DNA from: Salinisphaera aquimarina
GTDB lineage: Bacteria > Pseudomonadota > Gammaproteobacteria > Nevskiales > Salinisphaeraceae
Assembly (NCBI RefSeq): GCF_042643355.1
Contig: NZ_JBHRSS010000010.1
Coordinates: 1-64,000, forward strand
Direction: 5' to 3'
Length of the DNA: 64,000 nt
Shown here: positions 39,279 to 47,841 of the stretch, one piece after another
Numbering within the stretch: the stretch's first letter is position 1
How the letters are laid out: each line of letters starts with the position of its first letter
The notes under the pieces: generated by a model
What the model was told of the DNA's origin: nothing
Databases searched by the model: none
The model's input: only the letters and a program-made list of their open reading frames with translations
Position numbers and translations under genes: made by a program

Positions 39279-40778
39279 ATGCCAGCCATTCATTCGTCAT
39301 CGCAGAGCGCGCCTCATATCGTGATCATCGGCACCGGCTTCGGCGGTCTGGGCATGGCGATTCAGCTCAAGAAAGCCGGCATCGACCACTTCACCCTGCT
39401 CGAGAAGAACGATGCGGTGGGCGGCACCTGGCGCGACAACAGCTATCCCGGCGCGGCCTGCGACGTGGAATCGCATCTGTATTCGTTTTCCTTCGAACCC
39501 AAGCCCGACTGGTCGCGCAAGTTTGCACGTCAGCCCGAGATTCTGGCCTACCTCGAAGACTGCGCGGAGCGGCGCGATCTGTATCCGCATATCCGTTTCG
39601 GCACCGAGGTCGTCGCGGCTGCGTACGACGAGGCCCGGTATTGCTGGGTGATCACGACGCGCGCCGGCGAGACGATCGAGGCCGGCATCCTGATCACCGC
39701 CTGCGGTCAGCTCAATCAGCCGGCGTATCCGGCGATTCCCGGTGTCGACGATTTCGCCGGCCCGGCGTTTCATTCAGCGCGCTGGGATCACGACGTCGAT
39801 CTCGCCGGGCGACGGGTCGCGGTGATCGGCACCGGCGCGAGCGCGATCCAGTTCGTGCCCGAAGTCGTGGATCGGGCGGCGCACACGCAGGTGTTCCAGC
39901 GCGCCGGCGCCTGGGTGATGTCCAAGTCCGACGGCGCGTTCAGCGCCAAGGCGAAACGGCGCTTCGCGCGCTGGCCGCTGCTGGCCCGGCTTTATCGCAC
40001 GGCGATCTACTGGAAGAACGAGGGCCGGGCGCTGGCGTTCACGCGTTGGTCCGCACTGCTCAAGCCGTTTGCGTTGATGGCGCAACGCCACGCCCGCCGC
40101 CAGATGCGCGACGACGACAAACGTCGGCGCCTGATGCCGGACTACCCGATCGGCTGCAAACGCATTCTGTTGTCCAACGACTGGTATCCGGCCATCGATC
40201 GCGAGACCGTGGATCTGGTCACCGAACCGATCGAGCGTATCGAGCGCGATGCCGTGGTCACCATGGACGGCAAGCGCCATCCGGTCGACGTGCTCATCCA
40301 TGGCACCGGCTTCAAGGCCACCGAGTTTCTCGCACCGATGCGCATCGCCGGCCGTGGCGGGCATGATCTCAACGCCGCATGGCAGGCCGGCGCGCGGGCC
40401 TACAAGGGCATTACCGTCAGCGGGTTTCCTAACTTCTTCATGCTCTACGGTCCGAATACCAATCTGGCGCACAACTCGATCATCTTCATGCTCGAATCAC
40501 AGATTTGCTACGTGCTGCAGGGCGTTCAGGCGCTGTGCGCCGGCGATATCGCGAGCCTCGATGTGCGCCGCGATCGCGAGGCGGATTTCGACGCCAGGAT
40601 CCAGCACGCGCTTGCGCGCACGGTCTGGCAAAGCGGCTGTACCTCCTGGTATCGCAACGCAGCCGGGCGCAATACCGTGAACTGGCCGGGCTTCACCTTC
40701 AGCTTCCGGCGCGCCACGGCAAAGCTCGACCTGTCGGATTATCACTGCGAGCATGGCCGCCATCCGGCCGGCCCGTAG
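39279..40778 (+). CDS. Baeyer-Villiger-type FAD monooxygenase
   Basis: Class B flavoprotein monooxygenase of 499 aa that uses NADPH and O2 to convert ketones to esters. The FAD Rossmann motif is GTGFGGLG (near residue 19) and the NADPH motif is GTGASAIQ (near 185). Between them FAGPAFHSARWD fits the Baeyer-Villiger fingerprint FxGxxxHxxxW(P/D). The protein ends with the usual YxPN-like LYGPNTNLAHNS and WPGFT segments. Start ATG 39279. A hydrolase follows by 72 bp, as expected for ester cleavage. Confidence 0.88.
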   Translation: MPAIHSSSQSAPHIVIIGTGFGGLGMAIQLKKAGIDHFTLLEKNDAVGGTWRDNSYPGAACDVESHLYSFSFEPKPDWSRKFARQPEILAYLEDCAERRDLYPHIRFGTEVVAAAYDEARYCWVITTRAGETIEAGILITACGQLNQPAYPAIPGVDDFAGPAFHSARWDHDVDLAGRRVAVIGTGASAIQFVPEVVDRAAHTQVFQRAGAWVMSKSDGAFSAKAKRRFARWPLLARLYRTAIYWKNEGRALAFTRWSALLKPFALMAQRHARRQMRDDDKRRRLMPDYPIGCKRILLSNDWYPAIDRETVDLVTEPIERIERDAVVTMDGKRHPVDVLIHGTGFKATEFLAPMRIAGRGGHDLNAAWQAGARAYKGITVSGFPNFFMLYGPNTNLAHNSIIFMLESQICYVLQGVQALCAGDIASLDVRRDREADFDARIQHALARTVWQSGCTSWYRNAAGRNTVNWPGFTFSFRRATAKLDLSDYHCEHGRHPAGP

Positions 40779-40850
40779 GGCGAGCAGATCGGTCGCACAC
40801 GGTGGCCGGCGTCGACGGAAAACAAGCAAGCGATAACGACGGAGAGTGCG

Positions 40851-41645
40851 ATGTCTTTTGCCACGGTCAACGGGCAGAATCTTTACTACGAGGACACGGG
40901 CGGCAGCGGGCCGGTGATCGTGTTCTCGCACGGCCTGCTGATGGACCACGAGATGTTCGCCCCGCAGATCGCCGCACTGCGTGATCGCTATCGCTGCATC
41001 AGCTGGGACGAGCGCGGCCACGGCCAGACCGCCGGCGACGAGATCACCGCGTTCAGCTACTACGATTCCGCCCACGATCTGGTCGGGTTGCTGGATCATC
41101 TGGGTCTCGACACTGCCATTCTGGCCGGCATGAGTCAGGGCGGTTTTCTGTCCCTGCGGTGCGCGCTGATGCATCCACAGCGGGTGCGCGCACTGATCCT
41201 GATGGATACCCAGGCCGGCCTTGAGGATCCGGAAAAGACCGCCGGCTACGCGCAGATGATCGAAACCTGGGCCGGGCAGGGCCTGCCGGACGACATCGCC
41301 GACACCATCGCGCAGATCATCCTCGGCGACGGCTGGTCGGGCACGCCCGCATGGCAGCAGAAATGGCGCGGCTGGCAGGCCCATAATCTGGGCGCCTGTT
41401 TTCAGACCCTGGTGGCGCGCGATGACATCAGCGACAGGATCCGGCAAATCCAACAGCCGGCGCTGGTCGTGCACGGCGACGCCGACGCCGCGATTCCCAT
41501 GGCGCGCGCCGAGCAGCTGGCTTCCGGGCTGGCGTCGGCAGAGCTCGTCGTCGTACCCGGTGGCCATGCCGCCAACCTGACCCACCCCGAGCCGGTTAAC
41601 GCCGCGATCGAGTCGTTCCTGGCGGGTCTCGACCAGGGCTCCTGA
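40851..41645 (+). CDS. Alpha/beta hydrolase
   Basis: Hydrolase of 264 aa with the nucleophile elbow GMSQGG, acid in HGDADAAI and catalytic His in PGGHAANL; oxyanion region is SHGLLM. Family members cleave esters, lactones or enol-lactones. Position directly after the Baeyer-Villiger enzyme suggests it hydrolyses that enzyme's product. GGAG is about 5 nt before the ATG. Confidence 0.85.
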   Translation: MSFATVNGQNLYYEDTGGSGPVIVFSHGLLMDHEMFAPQIAALRDRYRCISWDERGHGQTAGDEITAFSYYDSAHDLVGLLDHLGLDTAILAGMSQGGFLSLRCALMHPQRVRALILMDTQAGLEDPEKTAGYAQMIETWAGQGLPDDIADTIAQIILGDGWSGTPAWQQKWRGWQAHNLGACFQTLVARDDISDRIRQIQQPALVVHGDADAAIPMARAEQLASGLASAELVVVPGGHAANLTHPEPVNAAIESFLAGLDQGS

Positions 41646-41696
41646 GGTGTGCCTGCGTATCGATGCCGTTGGCGCAGGGTGCGCGCCGGCGGCTGT

Positions 41697-42710
41697 CTAA
41701 CCCGCGATTCCGGAGTGCTGGCCTGCAGACTGCGCCTGGGGCGGTGACTGGATCTCGATGGCGTTACGGCCATTCTTCTTGGCTGCATAGAGCGCATCGT
41801 CGGCGCCGCGGATCATATCGTCGGTATGTCGATAATCCGGCTGCACGATGCTGATGCCGATGCTGACCGTGATCGACAGGCGCGTGCCGCAGTCGAGCTG
41901 AAAATGCTGCGAGGCCACCCGGTCACGGATCTGTTCGGCGGCGGCCATGGCTTGCGCCGCCGAACACGGCGCCAGCACGATGGCGAATTCCTCGCCCCCC
42001 ATGCGGGCGATGAAGCCGCGTTCCCCAAGCAGGTCGGCGCACAGCTGCGCGAATTGCCTGAGCACGCAATCGCCGGCGAGATGGCCCCAGGTGTCGTTCA
42101 CTTTCTTGAAGTGATCGATATCCACGATGAGCAGGGCGAATGTCTCGGTGCCGGTCCGGGCATCGTGCAGCCGGTCGTCCAGTGTCTTGATCAGCTTGCG
42201 CCGGTTGTGCACGCCGGTCAGCTCGTCGGTTTCGCTCAGGCGTTGCAGCGCCGACTCGAGCGCATGCCGTCTGGAGACATTGCTCGCCACCCAGAGCACG
42301 GCCCGCTCGCCGTCGACGCGTGACGGCATCGGTTGCACGCGGCCTTCGAACCACAGATCGCCGTCGGGCCCGTCGCTGGCGTCCACGCCTTCGACATCGT
42401 CGGCGGACAGCACGTACTCGACGATGCGCAGGCAGTCCTCCCGCAGGGTGATTCGAATCTCGTCCAGAAACCAGTCGGCCTTGGCGCGCGGCAAGACGTC
42501 GTAGAGGCTGAAATCGACCAGGCAGGAGCCGTCGTGATACGTGGAGCGATCGCGCCCTCCGATCAGGGCCGCGTAGCGTCCACTCTCGGTCAGAACGAAC
42601 ACCGGATCGGGCAGTGCCGCGATCATCTCCAGCTGCAGAAGCAGATTCTTGTCCAGAACAGTGATGCTCGTACCCTGAAATATCCCCCCTCCCGGATAAA
42701 TTTCGCCCAT
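41697..42710 (-). CDS. Diguanylate cyclase, PAS-like sensor plus GGDEF domain
   Basis: Makes c-di-GMP from GTP. The N-terminal 165 residues look like a PAS sensor (LPDPVFVLTESGRYAALIGG), followed by a GGDEF domain with DELTGVHNRR, DIDHFKKVND and the active-site GGEEF. The RxxD inhibitory site five residues before it is absent, so product inhibition is unlikely. The first ATG in frame is 42710; the frame continues upstream to a TTG inside a palindrome at 42806-42823. It is convergent with the hydrolase gene. Confidence 0.85.
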   Translation of the reverse strand: MGEIYPGGGIFQGTSITVLDKNLLLQLEMIAALPDPVFVLTESGRYAALIGGRDRSTYHDGSCLVDFSLYDVLPRAKADWFLDEIRITLREDCLRIVEYVLSADDVEGVDASDGPDGDLWFEGRVQPMPSRVDGERAVLWVASNVSRRHALESALQRLSETDELTGVHNRRKLIKTLDDRLHDARTGTETFALLIVDIDHFKKVNDTWGHLAGDCVLRQFAQLCADLLGERGFIARMGGEEFAIVLAPCSAAQAMAAAEQIRDRVASQHFQLDCGTRLSITVSIGISIVQPDYRHTDDMIRGADDALYAAKKNGRNAIEIQSPPQAQSAGQHSGIAG

Positions 42711-43071
42711 GCCCTGGACGCGCGCAACTTTTGCGGCCGTCGGGCCGCTTGCAGGTGGTGGGCGAAACCCGATGTCAGTTGTCGCCTTGGCCGCGAACGC
42801 CAGTAACGGCAATCGATTGCCGTGGATCCCGGAGTGTGCCCATGTTCTTTGTTGCAGTATTCATGCATCGTCCGGATAGGCTGCAGTGCGCGCGAATCCG
42901 ACGTTGCGACGTGACATGATCCCCGTGCGCGGCATGTTCGGCTGTCTGCGGTTGCCATGACCTGCCGGCGCGTCGGTATTGTTTTCGAGATGTCGTTTAT
43001 TCTGGAAATGTCGGTGCACGGACTTGTCTCGACGGCAGCCCGGCAGTGTGTTTTTTACTCAAGGAGCAGAT
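42711..43071. other. 361-bp divergent region between cyclase and esterase genes
   Basis: Holds the 18-bp palindrome at 42806-42823; no small gene supported. It must carry promoters for both flanking genes. Confidence 0.5.
42806..42823. promoter_or_regulatory. 18-bp perfect palindrome, possible operator
   Basis: ACGGCAATCGATTGCCGT is fully self-complementary, with no loop and no T-tract, so an operator is more likely than a terminator. It is 96 bp upstream of the cyclase ATG and about 250 bp upstream of the divergent esterase gene. Confidence 0.55.
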
Positions 43072-44019
43072 ATGACCCTCGATCCACAGGCCGCCCGTGT
43101 TCTCGAGGCCGCCGAGCAAAGCGGCCTGCCGCTGCTGGAAACGCTGTCGCCGACCGACGCGAGGCTGCAGTACGAGCGCGGCACCGCGATCACCGGCGGT
43201 GAGCCGCCGGCGGTCTTTTCGGTGCGCGATACCCAGGCCGAGGGCCCGCTGGGGCCGATACCGCTGCGGGTCTATGTGCCGCGCGAGCCCGGCGATCAGC
43301 CGTTGCCGATGTTGATCTATATCCACGGCGGCGGCTATGTCATCGGCAGCCGCGACAGCCACGATGTGCCCTGTCGTTATCTGGCACTGGCCGGCGATTG
43401 CATCGTGGTGTCGGTGGATTACCGCATGGCGCCCGAGCACCCCTATCCCGAGCCGGTGGACGATTGCTGGGCGGCGGTGAACTGGATTGCCGACAACGCG
43501 ACGGCGTTGGGTGGGCGTGCCGATGCGATCGCCGTGGGCGGCGACAGCGCCGGCGGCAATCTCGCCACCGTGATGTGCCTGAAGGCACGCGACGAGGGCG
43601 GCCCGGCCTTCGTCTATCAGCTGCTGATCTATCCCGGCACCGACAAGAGCCGCAGTCACGCCTCGCATACCGAGCTGGCCAGCGGCTATCGCCTGACCAA
43701 GCCGCTGCTCGACTGGTTCATGGACCATTACTTCAGCGGCGCGCCGGCGGCGGCCGACGACCCTTACGCGTCGCCGCTACGGGCCGAGGATCTGAGCGGT
43801 CTGCCGCCGGCGCTGGTGATATCCGCGGGCTACGATCCGTTGCGCGACGAGGATATCGCCTACCACGACAAACTGTGCGCGCACGGCATCGCCTCCGAGC
43901 ATCTGCATTATCCGGGCATGATTCACGGCTTCATCAATATGCCCGGCATGCTCGACAAGGCCCGCGAATGCCTCGACCAATGCGGCGCTCGACTCAAGGC
44001 TGTTTTCGCCAGTATCTAA
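43072..44019 (+). CDS. HSL-family alpha/beta hydrolase (esterase/lipase)
   Basis: Esterase of 315 aa of the hormone-sensitive lipase group: oxyanion motif YIHGGGYVIGS, nucleophile GDSAGGN, catalytic Asp in SAGYDPLRDE and His in MIHGFINM. It cleaves short to medium acyl esters. Start ATG 43072 has AAGGAG 5 nt upstream. An SDR follows after 40 bp, and a Baeyer-Villiger enzyme is nearby; the three would fit ketone to ester to alcohol oxidation. Confidence 0.9.
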   Translation: MTLDPQAARVLEAAEQSGLPLLETLSPTDARLQYERGTAITGGEPPAVFSVRDTQAEGPLGPIPLRVYVPREPGDQPLPMLIYIHGGGYVIGSRDSHDVPCRYLALAGDCIVVSVDYRMAPEHPYPEPVDDCWAAVNWIADNATALGGRADAIAVGGDSAGGNLATVMCLKARDEGGPAFVYQLLIYPGTDKSRSHASHTELASGYRLTKPLLDWFMDHYFSGAPAAADDPYASPLRAEDLSGLPPALVISAGYDPLRDEDIAYHDKLCAHGIASEHLHYPGMIHGFINMPGMLDKARECLDQCGARLKAVFASI

Positions 44020-44059
44020 CGCCTAACGCCTAACGCAGTAAAGCAATAAGGAAATACCG

Positions 44060-44830
44060 ATGGAATTGAAAGACAAGATAGTCGTCATTACCGGTGCCGG
44101 CAGCGGTATCGGCCGTGCCCTGGCGCATCGTTTTCACGCCGAGGGCGCGCGCAAGCTGGTGCTGGCGGATATCAATGGCGATAACGTGGAAAAAGTCGCC
44201 GCCGAAGTCGACGGCATCGCCAAAACCGTCGATGTATCGCGCGAAGCCGAGATCGTGACACTGGTCGAGACCACCGAGGCCGACATCGGCCCGATCGATC
44301 TGTTCTGCTCCAACGCCGGCATCTCCGGCGCCTGTGACCTGAGCAGGCCCAGCGAAGACTGGCAGCGGGTGTGGGAGATCAACGTCATGTCGCATGTGCA
44401 CGCCGCGCGCGCACTGGTGCCGCGCATGGTGGCGCGAGGCGGCGGCTATCTGCTCAATACCGCGTCTGCGGCGGGGCTGCTCAACCAGATCGGGTCGGCC
44501 TACTACGGGGTGACCAAGCATGCCTCGATCGGCTTCGGCGAGTGGGTCGCGCTCAGCCATGCCCACGAAGGCATCAAGGTATCCATGCTCTGCCCGCAGG
44601 CCGTGCGTACGGCGATGACCGACAATACCGGCAGCGGCACCGCCGCGGCCAGTGTCGATGGCATGATGGAGCCGGAAGAACTGGCCGACGTCGTTGTGGA
44701 AGGGCTGCGCGAGGAAACGTTTCTGATCCTGCCGCATCCGCAGGTGCTGGAATACATGCGCCGCAAGACCTCGGACTACGATCGCTGGATCGGCGGCATG
44801 AACCGGCTGCATCAGAAGATCACCGGCTGA
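44060..44830 (+). CDS. SDR-family oxidoreductase downstream of esterase
   Basis: Classical SDR of 256 aa: TGAGSGIG, SNAGISG, NTASAAG and catalytic YYGVTKHA. The C-terminal half lacks the common GQxxxVDGG end and instead reads FLILPHPQVLEYMRRK, like SDRs often found with class B monooxygenases. It may oxidise the alcohol freed by the esterase. AAGGAAA precedes the ATG. Confidence 0.85.
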   Translation: MELKDKIVVITGAGSGIGRALAHRFHAEGARKLVLADINGDNVEKVAAEVDGIAKTVDVSREAEIVTLVETTEADIGPIDLFCSNAGISGACDLSRPSEDWQRVWEINVMSHVHAARALVPRMVARGGGYLLNTASAAGLLNQIGSAYYGVTKHASIGFGEWVALSHAHEGIKVSMLCPQAVRTAMTDNTGSGTAAASVDGMMEPEELADVVVEGLREETFLILPHPQVLEYMRRKTSDYDRWIGGMNRLHQKITG

Positions 44831-45249
44831 ACCGTGCTTGCGGACCGGTGCGCGGCGGGGCCAAAACCCTGCCGTGTGTTGCCCTCGATCACCGCCGGTT
44901 GGTCGTATTGGCCAACCCCAGACGCTGCGCCAGGGCGTGTTGCTGCTTGGCGCGGCGCCGCGTTGCACCCCAAAATCGGGCCAGACAAGGCGCGGGGTGC
45001 CGACCCTAGTCATCCTAGGGTCAAACCGCGCAACGCCGTATGGTCCGATTTTGGGCCGCAACCCTTCGGGACAGCGTCCATTTTCCTGCAATACGGCGTT
45101 GCAGCACGCTCATGTAGCTCGGCTACACGACGCGCACTGCGCCTTGTCTTGCAGAGCTCGAATATATTCGGGCGGCCGCTGGCGCGGCGTCGGGCCAAAC
45201 GGCAACACGCCCTCGTATCGATGCACAAGTCTCTCGTCGAGGAGATGTC
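44831..45249. other. 419-bp region dominated by a structured inverted-repeat element
   Basis: No gene. Positions 44933-45212 form the nested element described separately; the rest shows nothing further. Confidence 0.6.
44933..45212. repeat. 280-bp nested inverted-repeat element
   Basis: Outer arms of 30 bp (44933-44962 and 45183-45212) match in about 26 positions, opening GGGCGTGTTGC and closing GCAACACGCCC. Inside, GACAAGGCGC (44984) pairs with GCGCCTTGTC (45139); CCCAAAATCGG (44969) with CCGATTTTGGG (45045); CAACGCCGTA (45031) with TACGGCGTTG (45092); GACCCTAG (45002) with CTAGGGTC (45015). It could be a MITE-like element or a structured RNA. Confidence 0.75.
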
Positions 45250-45645
45250 TTGCTGCAACCGCTGCTTGCTGCGTCGTGGGTCATTCAGCTGCATCTGTTG
45301 GCCGCCGTGCTGGCCCTGGGGCTGGGTCTTGCGCAGTTTTCGCTCGAACGCGGCAGTCCCTTGCACCGGCGCAGCGGCTGGCTCTGGGTCGGGCTGATGA
45401 CGATCACCGCCGGCTCGTCACTGTTCATTCACGAGATCCGGATGATCGGCATCTGGAGCCCGATTCATCTACTGTCGCTGTTCACGCTGGCGATGCTGGT
45501 GTTGGCCGTGCGAGCCGCGCGCCGCCACGACGTGCGCGTCCACCGCCGCACCATGATCTCGTTGTTCGTGTTTGCCCTGATCGGCGCCGGTGCCTTTGCG
45601 TTCATGCCGGGGCGGCTGCTCCATCAGGTCGCCTTCGGAAGTTAG
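45250..45645 (+). CDS. DUF2306-like small membrane protein
   Basis: Polytopic protein of 131 aa with four hydrophobic segments. Conserved HLLAAVLALGLGLAQF, the ...PLHRRSGWLW turn, and SPIHLLSLFTLAMLVLA fit the DUF2306 family of predicted membrane proteins with unknown function. The start is TTG at 45250 with AGGAG about 5 nt upstream; no in-frame ATG is nearby. It is convergent with acetoacetyl-CoA synthetase. Confidence 0.75.
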   Translation: MLQPLLAASWVIQLHLLAAVLALGLGLAQFSLERGSPLHRRSGWLWVGLMTITAGSSLFIHEIRMIGIWSPIHLLSLFTLAMLVLAVRAARRHDVRVHRRTMISLFVFALIGAGAFAFMPGRLLHQVAFGS

Positions 45646-45669
45646 CTTGCGGCTGGCTGCCGTTGGCGA

Positions 45670-47664
45670 TCAGCGGTGCCGGACCGGTCGCTGTTCGGGC
45701 GTCGCCTGAGCCAGGCCGATGTAGTAGTCGAGGCTGCCTGGATTGCTCATGGCATCGCGGTTGACCACCTGTTCGGCCGGCATGCCGAGCAGCAGCTTCT
45801 TGACCGGCAGTTCCATCTTCTTGCCGGTGAGCGTGCGCGGGATTTCCGCCACCGCGATGATGTCGTTGGGTACGTGGCGGGGCGACAGGGTGGTGCGGAT
45901 CGCGGCCTTGATGCGCTCGACCAGGTCGGCGTCGAGCGCGGCGTTCTCGCGCATGACCACGAACAGCGGCATCCAGGATTCGCGGCCCAGGTATTCGAGA
46001 TCCACCACGAGGCTGTCGAGGATGTCGTCGAAGTCCTCGACCACGGCATAGATCTCGCTGGTGCCCATGCGTACGCCGTGGCGGTTGATGGTGGTATCCG
46101 AGCGGCCGTAGATCACCGCGCCGCCTCTGGGGGTGATACGAATCCAGTCGCCGTGGCGCCAAAGGCCCGGGTAGGTATCGAAATAGCTGTCGTGCAGACG
46201 CGCGCCGTTTTCGTCGTTCCAGAAATACAGCGGCATCGACGGCATCGGCTCCGTGACCACCAGTTCGCCGACCGCGTCGTCGAGCCGGTTGCCGCTCTCG
46301 TCCAGGGCGTAGGCGGCAATGCCGAGCCCGCGCGACTGCATCTCGCCGGCGACCACGGGCATGATCGGGCAGGCGCCGACGAAGGCCGCGGCGATATCCG
46401 TACCGCCGCTGATCGCGGCGATCTGTACATCCGAGCCCAGCTGTTCACTGAGCCAGACATAAACATCCTCGGGCAGCGGCGAGCCGGTCGAACCCACGCT
46501 GCGCAGCCGGTTGACGTCGGCCATACGCGCCGGCTCGAGACCGGCCTTGCGGCAGCCGCTGAAGTAGGCCGCGCCGGCGCCGAAGAAGGTCATCTTCGTT
46601 TCCTCGGCAAAGCGCCAGAGGGTGCCCAGGTCGGGATGGCCGGGGTTGCCGTCGTAGACACAGATGGTCGCGCCCACCAGCAGGCCGCCGATCTGCGAGT
46701 TCCACATGATCCAGCCGGTTGTGGTGAACCACATGAAGCGATCCTCGGGGCCCAGGTCCAGATGCAGGCCGTGGCCCTTGAGACTTTCCAGCAGGGCACC
46801 GCCGTGGCCGTGCACGATCGGCTTGGGCATGCCGGTGGTGCCGGAGGAGTAGACGATCCAGAGCGGATGATCGAAGGGCAGCTGGGCGAACTCGATTTCG
46901 GGATCGGCGTCCACCAGCGTGGCCCAGTCGCGGCTGCCGGGCAGGCTCGCATTGCCGTCGAGATAGGGCAGCAGCACGACGTGCTCGAGGGTAGGCAGGG
47001 CGTCCCGCAGGCCGCGCACCACGTCCATGCGGTCGAAGTCGCGCCCGCCGTAGCGATAGCCGTCGACCGTGATCATCACCTTCGGATCGATCTGGTGGAA
47101 GCGATCGAGCACGCTGCGCGTGCCCATATCGGGCGAACAGCTCGACCAGATCGCGCCGACGCTGGCGCAGGCATAGAAGGCAACCACGGTTTCCGCCACG
47201 TTGGGTAGATAGGCGACCACGCGGTCGCCGGGCGTCACCCCCATCGCGCGCAGCGCCGCCGCACAGGAGGCGACCTGGCGGCGGAATTCGTTCCAGGACA
47301 GCGTCTCCAGGCCGCGCACTTCCGAGCGCGAGAGGATGGCGGGGCGCTCGCCGGCCTCGCCGTGATGGAAACGAAACGCCTGCTGGGCGAGGTTCAGGCG
47401 CGCGCCCTCGAACCAGCGCGCGCCGGGCATGGTATGCCGGTCCAGCACCCGCGCGTAGCCGGCGGAATGCGGCACGTCGAAGTAGTCCCAGATCGAGGCC
47501 CAGAAGGCCTCGAGGTTGTCGACCGACCACTGCCAGAGGGTGGCGAAATCGTCGAAGCGGCGCCCCTCGCGTTCGGCTAGCCACTGCATGTAGTCGTACA
47601 TGCGGCTGCGCTCGATGCGCGCTTGATCAGGCTGCCAGACGATGTTGAGCGGCTCGGTCGCCAT
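45670..47664 (-). CDS. Acetoacetyl-CoA synthetase
   Basis: AMP-forming ligase of 664 aa that converts acetoacetate, ATP and CoA to acetoacetyl-CoA. Length and the N-terminal domain (WQPDQARIERSRMYDYMQWL, then FWASIWDYF) are specific to this family; ATP loop is YSSGTTGMPKPIVHGHGG, and the catalytic Lys lies in RTLTGKKMELPVKK. It allows growth on ketone bodies or salvage of acetoacetate from leucine or fatty-acid breakdown. It is divergent from the MFS transporter gene. Confidence 0.93.
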   Translation of the reverse strand: MATEPLNIVWQPDQARIERSRMYDYMQWLAEREGRRFDDFATLWQWSVDNLEAFWASIWDYFDVPHSAGYARVLDRHTMPGARWFEGARLNLAQQAFRFHHGEAGERPAILSRSEVRGLETLSWNEFRRQVASCAAALRAMGVTPGDRVVAYLPNVAETVVAFYACASVGAIWSSCSPDMGTRSVLDRFHQIDPKVMITVDGYRYGGRDFDRMDVVRGLRDALPTLEHVVLLPYLDGNASLPGSRDWATLVDADPEIEFAQLPFDHPLWIVYSSGTTGMPKPIVHGHGGALLESLKGHGLHLDLGPEDRFMWFTTTGWIMWNSQIGGLLVGATICVYDGNPGHPDLGTLWRFAEETKMTFFGAGAAYFSGCRKAGLEPARMADVNRLRSVGSTGSPLPEDVYVWLSEQLGSDVQIAAISGGTDIAAAFVGACPIMPVVAGEMQSRGLGIAAYALDESGNRLDDAVGELVVTEPMPSMPLYFWNDENGARLHDSYFDTYPGLWRHGDWIRITPRGGAVIYGRSDTTINRHGVRMGTSEIYAVVEDFDDILDSLVVDLEYLGRESWMPLFVVMRENAALDADLVERIKAAIRTTLSPRHVPNDIIAVAEIPRTLTGKKMELPVKKLLLGMPAEQVVNRDAMSNPGSLDYYIGLAQATPEQRPVRHR

Positions 47665-47787
47665 CGGTTTTTCCTCGCGGTCGTTGTTTTTCGAGTTGTT
47701 TCATGGAGCTCGACGGAGCAGGTCCATATTTGCGTATGATCGACCATGCAACAAGTAAAACAATATTCCACTTTATGAGGAGGGGAC

Positions 47788-47841
47788 GTGCCGGCGATGC
47801 ATGACAGCGGTCGTACTCAAGGTAGGGGCCCCGGCGCATGA
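47788..47841 (+). CDS. Possible 17-aa upstream ORF coupled to the MFS gene
   Basis: GAGGAGG (47777-47783) is the only strong ribosome site before the MFS gene, but it serves GTG 47788 (or ATG 47797) in another frame. That frame reads VPAMHDSGRTQGRGPGA and stops in TGA overlapping the MFS start (ATGA). The layout fits a leader that delivers ribosomes to the transporter start by coupling. Confidence 0.35.
   Translation: MPAMHDSGRTQGRGPGA

Noticed and set aside
47756..47770. TAAAACAATATTCCA as an eighth lipid-regulon site between acetoacetyl-CoA synthetase and MFS genes
   Set aside because: The right half-site breaks the RTTT core (ATTCC); it is too degenerate to count without a genome-wide matrix.
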